Shown here: one piece after another, positions 36,058 through 47,066 of the stretch
Numbering within the stretch: the first letter of the stretch is position 1
Layout of the letters: each line of letters opens with the position of its first letter
Source: Otatea glauca
Lineage: Eukaryota > Streptophyta > Magnoliopsida > Poales > Poaceae
Assembly: GCA_036346275.1 (NCBI GenBank)
Contig: CM070717.1
Coordinates: forward strand, 7,561,178 to 7,625,177
Direction of reading: 5' to 3'
Length of the DNA: 64,000 bases
Made by a program: the position numbers and the translations under genes
Notes under the pieces: generated by a model
The model's input: only the letters and a program-made list of their open reading frames with translations
Databases searched by the model: none
What the model was told of the DNA's origin: nothing

Positions 36058-38750
36058 TGTAATGTCGCGGACGAAAAAAATTTCGATCGCGGTTGCAATT
36101 TTTCTCTCCCCACCCCCTTTTTCTTTTCCCCTTACCTCCTCCTTTCCCCTTCCCCCACCTGACTCCCTCTCATTTCTTTTCCTCCCCTTGCTGGCGCATC
36201 CTCCCTCCCCAATCAGCGCCTCTTCCTCCCCTCAGGAGCAGCAGCACAGCGGCAGCAGCAGCAGCAGCGAGCTGCAGCTTCTCCTCCCCCTCTTCTTCCT
36301 CATGAGCTAGGAGGTGAGTATTTGGTAGTTTTGGGAGGGCCCATGCTGTGCTAATGGAGGTATCTTGCTGGTATGGGGGTTCTAGGGTTTGGGATTTTGA
36401 AGTTTTGGAGGGAAAAGTGGTTCTAGGGTTTGGGGGGAAAACTGCTGTTTTCGGGCTGAGTTTTGCCTGTCTGTTAGGTTTGCGTTTCGAGCTAGTTAAA
36501 AGCATTTCCTGAACTTTTGGCTATAGGAAAAGATGTATATCGTCGAATCCCCTTTAATTTGGGTATAAGAACACTAAATTTCGTTCAGCCAATCAAAAGT
36601 TATAGTCATTTTAGTGATGGCTGTCCTGATTGTGCTCGTGTTGATAGCTAAAATGTTAAACTGCTGTTTAGAGCTAGATGCAAGCCGAATTAGAATTTTT
36701 GTTTGCCTAGAGAGAGTTAGGAAATTTCTTGTAGATTTAGAAACTGTATTAGTATCCTTAATTTGGAGTTAGGAATCAAAAGTTTTGGCATGTTGAAGTT
36801 GCTGTCCAGAACTCAGATTTCTGCTGAAAGTTCAGAGTTGGTCTCAAGTTCAGAGGGAAGTTTGAGGACTTTACTTTCAGGTGTTGAGAAAATGGCTATG
36901 GGGCAACTATAGGTTATCCTCTTGTGGTCATTTGGAGCCTAAGAATGCAAATTTTTACTTAGCCAATTAAAAGTTATGTTCATTTTAATACCTGCTGTTC
37001 AGAACTGCTGTTAATGTATATAACCTCTGTCCATCTCTAATCTGGGAACTATTAATGCATCTTCTGAATAAATGGCTATAATATAGTTGTAGATTATCCT
37101 CTTGTGATTAATTGTAAACTGAGTTCACTCAATTTGGTTCAACCATTAAAAAGTTATGCAAGTTTTACCTTTTGCTGTCCAAATTGTGACTAGTAGCAGA
37201 TTCAATGTTGTTCTATGATTTAGGACAAGTTAGAGGCCGAGTTGGAACTTGCAATTGCCTAGAGATAGATGGAAAATTTTATGTAGATGCTTAAAATGTC
37301 TTCATTTGCTCAATTTAAAGTTATATAGCAGTAGTTATGCTGTGGTGAAGTGGGCTATCTAAACTAGTTTTGTATGAATTCAAAGTTTTGGGGCAAATTT
37401 GATTTAGGAGTGAAAGTGATGTTTGTTGACTCTAGAACATGTGATTTTGAGTGCGCAATTGTATTTCTAGGTGGAGTAGCCGGGAGTGGCTTCTTCTTCC
37501 CGCCACTTCATTCCTCTCGGTAGAAGGCAAGTGTATCAACTAGAAGGATATTATAATATTGATTGGTTGCTTGTGCATATGAATATGATATGATGTGCTA
37601 CCATGCATATTTCTTGAAATTGCTTGGACTAGTAAGAACGGTAATTCATGGATGGATGAATTGGTGATGTTTATGAAATTGGGCATGACTACATAAGTGG
37701 TGAAAATGAATGAAGTTGCACATGTATTCATGTTAATTGCATACGTGCATTCATAATGGAAGAGGCGACCCATTCGATGCGGGCCTCTGTGTTCACGTAG
37801 TGAACACGAAAGTCCTACCTCGTGGTCCCATTTATCGAAGTGAATGGGAGCGAGACGAGAAAGTAGGCACCTTCCACGGGATGGAAGGGCGTGAGGTGCA
37901 CACCGACGGTGTGCACTCGGCGATCCGTGACGCGTGCAAAGAAAAGAGCATTCATGAGCATGCATATCGCATTGCATCCTAACGATGATTTTGAGTTCAA
38001 TAAAAATGTGTAGAGTTGGGATCGAGTCGTGGACTCATCCAAAGAGATTTAAAGAGGTACGTGCAAAGAAAAGAGCATTCATGAGCATGCATATCGCATT
38101 GCATCCTAACGATGATTTTGAGTTCAATAAAAATGTGTAGAGTTGGGATCGAGTCGTGGACTCATCCAAAGAGATTTAAAGAGGTACGTGTAATAAGTAA
38201 GTAATGAAGTGAAAAGAGGTAAATGTTGTTGATACTATTGTTTTATAAATTCATGGATTTGGATAAGAAGTATGCTCTTACTGTTAATTTAATTGTGTAA
38301 ATTGGTTTGTGATGCACTTTCTTTGAGTCTTGAACTCATACTTGTTTGTTTAATGTTTTAGGTACCACGAGAGCGACTTGTCGGGATGGGACTTAGCTGC
38401 ACCTCCACTCACGCTCATGACATGTTAAAAGATTAGTTGGGTTAATCAATTCACTCTGAAAATTAGTTGAATTCATTATGTAATCATGTTGTAGTTAAGT
38501 TTAATTGATGATTGATGATATTATGTTTAGTTGTGTGCTTAGTTGGTCATGATGGTTGATTGATTCCATGACATGTTGTAGAAGATATCGAATGTTTTTG
38601 TCTTTTGTCTGCTTGAGTGGATGTCCATGTTTTAGGAAGGTCTTTGCGAAATTTTTAGTGGATTTCAATCTTGTTAGAGTTGATCTCCTTATCTAGTTTT
38701 ATTTCCTATTTTTGGTGACACTCGAGGCCTTTGTGGGTGCCGGGTGTTCT
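36058..38750 (+). repeat. LTR, first copy, of the LARD-like element
   Basis: About 2.7 kb. The end is inferred from a primer-site-like sequence at 38753-38765 (tagtatcgagcgg). A CAG-rich stretch (about 36237-36275) and C/T-rich sequence lie near the start. Open frames there are low-complexity and not genes. Confidence 0.6.
37934..38187 (+). repeat. 127-bp tandem duplication inside the LTR
   Basis: The unit starting gtgcaaagaaaagagcattc occurs at 37934-38060 and 38061-38187, almost unchanged. The same duplication is present in the second LTR copy. Confidence 0.85.
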
Positions 38751-41700
38751 GATTAGTATCGAGCGGGCTTTAGGTCCGTGGCATGTGAATTTAGAAAATT
38801 ACTCTAGAGTAAACTAAAATTTTCTTTGCATGAAATTAGAAACATGGCATAGGTTTCACTCTTGTTAAAAATTTGGCCTTAGGGCAACAACTTTAAAATC
38901 AAGTAGAGTGGTTAATTAATTTAAAACTTGACACACTCGATGCCTGATGAGGAAAAGGTATGGGTATCGTTGCTTTATGCTTAAATGTTGTATTTGAGCT
39001 TTGATGTTGAGTGTTACATTTGATAATGTATGTTGCTATGTTTATGAAAGGAATGAATTGAGTTGTTTTGTTATTGAGATTAAGTGAGTTGTCTTTTTAG
39101 AAGGGTTTCGCCACCTTCTTCTGTTGTGGAGTGGCCATGGTGGTGGTTGTGGTGGGTAAAGCCACAACCGAAATTTGGAGCCTCTCGTAGGTAAGAGTCA
39201 TCGTCTTTTGCGACAAGGTTTAGAGAGTGGATGGAGTTTGTTGGTTCCTTTTAGCTTCATTGGTTGGAGTCAATAGAAAGTTTGGTGGTGGATCCTTTAG
39301 GATTTCTTCTACCGTTCTGTCGATCGGTTTGGTTGATTTATTTTGGTCTTTCTTGGTTGGAAACAAAAGAAAGGTGTTTGGTAACAGTATTCGCTGATTG
39401 TTCTTTCGACGGTTTTGGTTTTGCCTTCTTTTGGTTGAAGACAAAGAAGAAGAGTTTAGTGTGACGCCTCTTTTCGTTGCCATTCTTGCTTTGGCCTTGG
39501 TTTTGTTGGATTGCTTTACGGAGAAAGTTATCGATTTGTTCTTGTGTTATTATTCTCAGAGTTTAAAAGAAATTATTGAAGTCTTGATGTAAAACTTAAG
39601 TCTTGTGGATTCTTGGTGTTAAGGTTTTATCGAGAAAGGATTTGGTTGATCGTTTGGATTTCCCTTGCATTTATCTTCCCTTGTGGAAGTTGTAACTTTG
39701 AGATTTGATGAAGATCTTTTGCATGCGAGTTTGGGTATTTGAGAGTTGCGCTCTCTTGTAATTTCTGTTTGGGTTTTTCGGAAAGAAGAAAGCATTTATC
39801 GGTGTTCATTCATGCTTAAGAGTTGTGTTTTCCTTAAAGGTTGGGTATGTGACCCACGATGATGTTTAAGGCGTTAAGAGTATGATGAGTAGTTAGCGCT
39901 TCTAGTTGATGTGGGTTCTTGATTACATTAAAGTGGATTTGTTAGTTGTTTAAAGACAACCTAATTTATTGTGTGGTATAGATGATTAATCGAGACGGTA
40001 TATGATCTAAAGTGAAAGTTGATTAGAATTATGAAAGGTGTTGTGAGTTATGGAATTAACAGAATTCGAGATTTGTGTTCTGAAAAGCTAGTATTGATCA
40101 CGATTGAGAAGGTCTAGAATCTTCGGCGACAAATTGGTATAGCAAGGCTATGGTGTAAAGACATGAGGGTTGTTGGTTTATGTTGCTTGGGTCAATTAAA
40201 TGGTGGATTGACAAAGTGACTTGATCGATGTGTAATCAAAGTAGAGGATATGGAATGAGTGTATGAAAGGTTAAATTTGTCCTTGACAAATGTCCATGCA
40301 GGCTCGTATTTATGAAAGATGCCTAGGGAGATCGTATTGAGTGGTTAGAATTATTTATTGGTTGAATGAATGAAGATATTAAATATGTAACTTAGGGATT
40401 GTGCGAAAGGGATGTGTTGATTTCAAGAGATAAGTCTTGATGACATGTGTTTTAAGCTTGGAATAAACAGGTTGTATGAAGAATGGTTTGCCTTGGTTAG
40501 TAGACCAAAAGAAGGTGTTGTACGCGTCTTATGCTTAAGAGTGTTGGGCTTTTGAGATTTGGTGAATATGAAATACTTAATGGCTAAGAGTGGGAATACG
40601 CGAAATGGTAGTATTCGAGTCGAACCTTCTCTTAAAGGTTCTGGACTCAATTGAGTGTATAATTTTCGGGAGTGCATGCCTTTTGGGGTTATGGCGCCTA
40701 ATTAGAGGGCAATAGAACTCCCAATTCGTTTGCATTTTGTCAAGTTGCGGAATTGGTTTTGATGGTCGAAAATGACGATGAAAGAGTAATTGTGAAGTAA
40801 TCTTTTGATGATTTTTGGGGTATTTTATTTCATTGATCTATGCCAATCTTTGGTTTTGGCTAAACTGGTTAGCTTATGTTATGAATAGGGTTTTGCACTC
40901 AAGAGTATATGAAGGATCGCGCTTTTTGCGTGCAAACCGAACTATCTTTGGAATCAACATTTAAAGGTAGCAAATAGACATAATGGGTTGTCTTTGGAAC
41001 CTCTTGAGTTAAACACTTAATTTGTAACCCTTTTGTGGTGAGTTGGATTCAATTGAAAAGTGTGTATGGGTTTGCGAGTGTTTCAAAGGATGAAACTTAT
41101 GATCGTTTCATAAGTGATCGGTGGATATCGATAGGTGTTTTGCTTTGGTAAAGGCTTGATGTTTGCTTTTGTGAAAATGAGTTGCCTCCATAAAGTTTCT
41201 TGCGGTGTTTCTTTTCCAATGGAGTTTTCCCCGAGGTAAAGCTTGGTGCCTTGGTTTTAATGTGTTGGTCTTGGATTGAGTGGTTAAAGGAATCGAGATT
41301 TCCTTTGCTCTCTAACATGAAAAGCAAGATGGAATAATTTCAGTAATTTGGCTATGCTATGTGAGAGAATTGAGTTTCCCTTTCCTTTGAGAGGTTTTGC
41401 TTGATGAAAGCAAGTTGGATTGTTTTGGTTATTGAAAACTTCTATCAAAGATTTGAGTGGAGTTTCTCTCTTTTAATTGAGTGCTTCTAGATGCGAATTG
41501 TATCGCATTGATTTGCGATTTGAGTTTTCCTTTGTGACTTGACTTAGGAAAGAAAAAGAGTGATCTCTGGATGTTGTCGAATTCTTTCCAAAGAGAATTG
41601 TAGAGCATTGGGTTCAAGTTGATGCAAGCGGTGCTTTTGATTCAAAATAATTGTACTTCTTTTGTATTCTAGCCTGGGTTGAGAATATAAATGTTCATGG

Positions 41701-42797
41701 TATATTGTTGAGTGTACTAAAGAACTTTGCTTCTGAGCTTGGTTGGTTGAGTGAAAGATTGTGAGGCGAGACCCTCGTGAGGAAAGAACCGATTGTTGTT
41801 TGGTAATGATCTACGGTCCTAGCATAGGCTAGGCGTTGACCATTAGCGGTTAAGAGTGGAGTATGATGGAGGTTGTTGATGTCTTGGTTCAATATTTGTA
41901 GAGAATATCATTAGTTGTAAAGAAGGTGATAGTGATTCGATATAAAGTGTTTGATTGTGAGCATGTAATTTAGTTAGTTGTCCCCGGTGTGAGATGTGCC
42001 TGGGAGAAGATGGAATAAAAACATATCATGGTTTGTGATTGGGAAGGAAAATTATGTCACAAGTGGGCTAATTCCTTCGAGAGCATTGGTTGATTTTGAG
42101 TCCTGGTGAAAAAGGTCGAACAATTGGAAAAGATGGGGTTTTGTGTAATTGATTTGTAGGGGTTCAAGTTTGGAACCCCAGCTAACCGTTCGAATTCTAA
42201 TGGTTAAATGCTTGTTAAGGGGATGTGTCTCGCGATGATTGTGTCATCTTGAGTTTAATGAATCATGCTAGAGCGGTAGAAAGAGGAAGTTAGAGCTCTG
42301 TTGAGATTAGAAATTAATACCCTCTTTTGTTGAGAAGAATAATAGAGGAAAAGGTATAGTGTGTTTGGTGCTAAAGGAAAAACTATTCGAGTATGTCGGA
42401 CTAATTCTTAAGATAGTGGTATGATATGTTGGATATGGAAATATGGCATAACAATTTTATGATTGAGACTTTTAGTGGGTGAGATTGAGGATTACGTTTG
42501 AGAAAAATTCTTATGAGATATGCTTGGAAAATAATTTGTAATCCACTTGCTATAGAATTTTGTCTCTTGCAAATTTTAGTAGAAATTTGAGTGAATGGGG
42601 AATAGTGGGAAGTTGCACTTAGTTGAGCTAAGTCAAATCACTTTTGTTAATCGTTGGATTTGAGATTTTGGCTTATCATTGCATCCGTTTGAACCCATGC
42701 GTGGGTGTTTTGAGTTTGCTAGAAAGTTTTTGTCCGGTGGACCTTGCTTTGTGTTTTGGCGTTCGGGAATTGGGTGAATTCCTTTAAGAGGAGAGAA
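38751..42797 (+). other. Non-coding interior of the LARD-like element
   Basis: About 4 kb between the LTRs. No frame exceeds about 100 residues and none resembles gag, protease, reverse transcriptase or integrase. The plus strand is poor in C and rich in G and T. It ends in a purine tract (about 42785-42797), the likely plus-strand priming site. Confidence 0.65.
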
Positions 42798-45484
42798 TGT
42801 AATGTCGCGGACGAAAAAATTTCGATCGCGGTTGCAATTTTCTCTCCCCACCCCCTTTTCTTTTCCCTTACCTCCTCCTTTCCCTTCCCCACACGACTCC
42901 CTCTCATTTCTTTTCCTCCCTTGTCTGGCGCATCCTCCTCCCCAATCAGCGCCTCTTCCTCCCCTCAGGAGCAGCAGCACAGCGGCAGCAGCAGCAGCAG
43001 CGAGCTGCAGCTTCTCCTCCCCCTCTTCTTCCTCATGAGCTAGGAGGTGAGTATTTGGTAGTTTTGGGAGGGCCCATGCTGTGCTAATGGAGGTATCTTC
43101 CTGGTATGGGGGTTCTAGGGTTTGGGATTTTGAAGTTTTGGAGGGAAAAGTGGTTCTAGGGTTTGGGGGGAAAACTGCTGTTTTCGGGCTGAGTTTTGCC
43201 TGTCTGTTAGGTTTGCGTTTCGAGCTAGTTAAAAGCATTTCCTGAACTTTTGGCTATAGGAAAAGATGTATATCGTCGAATCCCCTTTAATTTGGGTATA
43301 AGAACACTAAATTTCGTTCAGCCAATCAAAAGTTATAGTCATTTTAGTGATGGCTGTCCTGATTGTGCTCGTGTTGATAGCTAAAATGTTAAACTGCTGT
43401 TTAGAGCTAGATGCAAGCCGAATTAGAATTTTTGTTTGCCTAGAGAGAGTTAGGAAATTTCTTGTAGATTTAGAAACTGTATTAGTATCCTTAATTTGGA
43501 GTTAGGAATCAAACGTTTTGGCATGTTGAAGTTGCTGTCCAGAACTCAGATTTCTGCTGAAAGTTCAGAGTTGGTCTCAAGTTCAGAGGGAAGTTTGAGG
43601 ACTTTACTTTCAGGTGTTGAGAAAATGGCTATGAGGCAACTATAGGTTATCCTCTTGTGGTCATTTGGAGCCTAAGAATGCAAATTTTTACTTAGCCAAT
43701 TAAAAGTTATGTTCATTTTAGTACCTGCTGTTCAGAACTGCTGTTAATGTATATAACCTCTGTCCATCTCTAATCTGGGAACTATTAATGCATCTTCTGA
43801 ATAAATGGCTATAATATAGTTGTAGATTATCCTCTTGTGATTAATTGTAAACTGAGTTCACTCAATTTGGTTCAACCATTAAAAAGTTATGCAAGTTTTA
43901 CCTTTTGCTGTCCAAATTGTGACTAGTAGCAGATTCAATGTTGTTCTATGATTTAGGACAAGTTAGAGGCCGAGTTGGAACTTGCAATTGCCTAGAGATA
44001 GATGGAAAATTTTATGTAGATGCTTAAAATGTCTTCATTTGCTCAATTTAAAGTTATATAGCAGTAGTTATGCTGTGGTGAAGTGGGCTATCTAAACTAG
44101 TTTTGTATGAATTCAAAGTTTTGGGGCAAATTTGATTTAGGGAGTGAAAGTGATGTTTGTTGACTCTAGAACATGTGATTTTGAGTGCGCAATTGTATTT
44201 CTAGGTGGAGTAGCTTGGGAGTGGCTTCTTCTTCCGCCACTTCATTCCTCTCGGTAGAAGGCAAGTGTATCAACTAGAAGGATATTATAATATTGATTGG
44301 TTGCTTGTGCATATGAATATGATATGATGTGCTACCATGCATATTTCTTGAAATTGCTTGGACTAGTAAAACGGTAATTCATGGATGGATGAATTGGTGA
44401 TGTTTATGAAATTGGGCATGACTACATAAGTGGTGAAAATGAATGAAGTTGCACATGTATTCATGTTAATTGCATACGTGCATTCATAATGGAAGAAGCG
44501 ACCCATTCGATGCGGGCCTCTGTGTTCACGTAGTGAACACGAAAGTCCTACCTCGTGGTCCCATTTATCGAAGTGAATGGGAGCGAGGCGATAGAGTAGG
44601 CACCTTCCACGGGATGGAAGGGCGTGAGGGTGCACAGAGCGGGTGTGCACTCGGCGAAGCGATGCGATGCAAAGAAAAGAGCATTCATGAGCATGCATAT
44701 CGCATTGCATCCTAACGATGATTTTGAGTTCAATAAAAATGTGTAGAGTTGGGATCAGTCGTGGACTCATCCAAAGAGATTTAAAGAGTGCGTGCAAAGA
44801 AAAGAGCATTCATGAGCATGCATATCGCATTGCATCCTAACGATGATTTTGAGTTCAATAAAATGTGTAGAGTTGGGATCGAGTCGTGGACTCATCCAAA
44901 GAGATTTAAAGAGGTACGTGTAATAAGTAAGTAATGAAGTGAAAAGAGGTAAATGTTGTTGATACTATTGTTTTATAAATTCATGGATTTGGATAAGAAG
45001 TATGCTCTTCTTTGTTAATTTAATTGTGTAAATTGGTTTGTGATGCACTTTCTTTGAGTCTTGAACTCATACTTGTTTGTTTAATGTTTTTAGGTACCAC
45101 GAGAGCGACTTGTCGGGATGGGACTTATTGCACCTCCACTCACGCTCATGACATGTTAAAAGATTAGTTGGGTTAATCAATTCACTCTGAAAATTAGTTG
45201 AATTCATTATGTAATCATGTTGTAGTTAAGTTTAATTGATGATTGATGATATTATGTTTAGTTGTGTGCTTAGTTGGTCATGATGGTTGATTGATTCCAT
45301 GACATGTTGTAGAAGATATCGAATGTTTTTGTCTTTTGTCTGCTGAGTGGATGTCCATGTTTTAGGGAAGGTCTTTTGAAATTTTTAGTGGATTTGAATC
45401 TTCATAGAGTTGATCTCCTTATCTAGTTTTATTTCCTATTTTTGGTGACACTCGGGAACCTTTGTGGGTGCCGGGTGTATTCTG
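42798..45484 (+). repeat. LTR, second copy, of the LARD-like element
   Basis: Nearly identical to 36058-38750 apart from scattered short indels. It is followed by tggtatcgagagc at 45487-45499, which resembles the initiator-Met tRNA primer site with one extra base. Confidence 0.7.
44667..44915 (+). repeat. Tandem duplication (about 125 bp) in the second LTR copy
   Basis: It corresponds to the duplication at 37934-38187. It is therefore older than the divergence of the two LTR copies. Confidence 0.8.
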
Positions 45485-47066
45485 ATTGGTATCGAGAGCG
45501 GGCTTTAGGTCCGTGGCATGTAATTTAGAAAATTACTCTAGAGTAAACTAAAATTTTCTTTGCATGAAATTAGAAACATGGCATAGGTTTGACTCTTGTT
45601 AAAAATTTGGCCTTAGGGCAACAACTTTAAAATCAAGTAGAGTGGTTAATTAATTTAAAACTTGACACACTCGATGCCGCATGTGAGGAAAAGGTATGGG
45701 TATCGTTGTTTTACGCTTAAATGTTGTATTTGAGCTTTGATGTTGAGTGTTACATTTGATAATGTATGTTGCTATGTTTATGAAAGGAATGAATTGAGTT
45801 GTTTTTGTTATTGAGATTAAGTGAGTTGTCTTTGTCAGAAGGGTTTGGCCACCTTCTTCTGTTGTGGAGTGGCCATGGTGGTGGTTGTGGTGGGTAAAGC
45901 CACAACAGAAATTTTGGAGCCTCTCGTAGGTAAGAGTCATCGTCTTTTGCGACAAGGTTTAGAGAGTGGATGGAGTTTGTTGGTTCCTTTTAGCTTCATT
46001 GGTTGGAGTCCAATAGAAAGTTTGGTGGTGGATCCTTTAGGATTTCTTCTACCGATTCTGTCGATCGGTTTGGTTGATTTATTTTGGTCTTTCTTGGTTG
46101 GAAACAAAGAAAGGTGTTTGGTAACAGTATTCGCTGATTGTTCTTTCGGCGGTTTTGGTTTTGCCTTCTTTTGGTTGAAGACAAAGAAGAAGAGTTTAGT
46201 GTGACGCCTCTTTTCGTTGCCATTCTTGCTTTGGCCTTGGTTTTGTTGGATTGCTTTACGGAGAAAGTTATCGATTTGTTCTTGTGTTATTATTCTCCGA
46301 GTTTAAAAGAAATTATTGAAGTCTTGATGTAAAACTTAAGTCTTGTGGATTCTTGGTGTTAAGGTTTTATCAGAAAGGATTTGGTTGATCGTTTGGATTT
46401 CCCCCTTGCATTTATCTTCCCTTGTGGAAGTTGTAACTTTGAGATTTGATGAAGATCTTTTGCATGCCAGAGTTTGGGTATTTGAGAGTTGCGCTCTCTT
46501 GTAATTTCTGTTTGGGTTTTTGGAAAGAAGAAAGCATTTATCGGTGTTCATTCATGCTTAAGAGTTGTGTTTTCCTTAAAGGTTGGGTATGTGACCCACG
46601 ATGATGTTTAAGACGTTAAGAGTATGATGAGTAGTTAGCGCTTCTAGTTGATGTGGAGTTCTTGATTACATTAAAGTGGATTTGTTAGTTGTTTAAAGAC
46701 AACCTAATTTATTGTGTGGTATAGATGATTAATCGAGACGGTATATGATCTAAAGTGAAAGTTGATTAGAATTATGAAAGGTGTTGTGAGTTATGGAATT
46801 AACAGGAATTCCGAGATTTGTGTTCCTGAAAAGCTAGTATTGATCACGATTGAGAAGGTCTAGAATCTTCTGAGCGACAAATTGGTATAGCAAGGCTATG
46901 GTGTAAAGACATGAGGGTTGTTGGTTTATGTTGCTTGGGTCAATTAAATGGTGGATTGACAAAGTGACTTGATCGATGTGTAATCAAAGTAGAGGGATAT
47001 GGAATGAGTGTATGAAAGGTTAAATTTGTCCTTGACAAATGTCTGTCTGGGCTCCGTATTTATGAA
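45485..47066 (+). other. Truncated second interior of the LARD-like element
   Basis: It repeats 38751-40330 and stops at the junction with the host LTR at 47066/47067. The bases gaaag are shared by both parents at the junction. Confidence 0.75.

Larger units (their letters stand above)
36058..47066 (+). mobile_element. Non-autonomous LTR element (LARD-like), tandem LTR-interior-LTR-interior
   Basis: It starts TGTAATGTCGCGG at 36058 and the same LTR starts again at 42798, preceded by a purine tract (aagaggagagaa). The order is LTR, 4-kb interior, LTR, then the first 1.6 kb of the interior again. The interior codes for no gag or pol on either strand. At 47066 the sequence ...tatttatgaaag jumps into the host LTR (ttgaatatttaaaac). 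No closing target duplication is present. A large retrotransposon derivative that depends on other elements fits best. Confidence 0.75.

Noticed and set aside
36093..36310. Ser/Pro-rich and Ala-rich small proteins in the LTR starts (also 42744-43238)
   Set aside because: They derive from a pyrimidine-rich tract and a CAG repeat inside LTRs, with overlapping open frames on both strands.
39264..39592. Plus-strand frames in the LARD-like interior as remnants of gag
   Set aside because: They read as hydrophobic, Leu/Phe/Val-rich sequence due to T and G bias, with no zinc knuckle or gag block.
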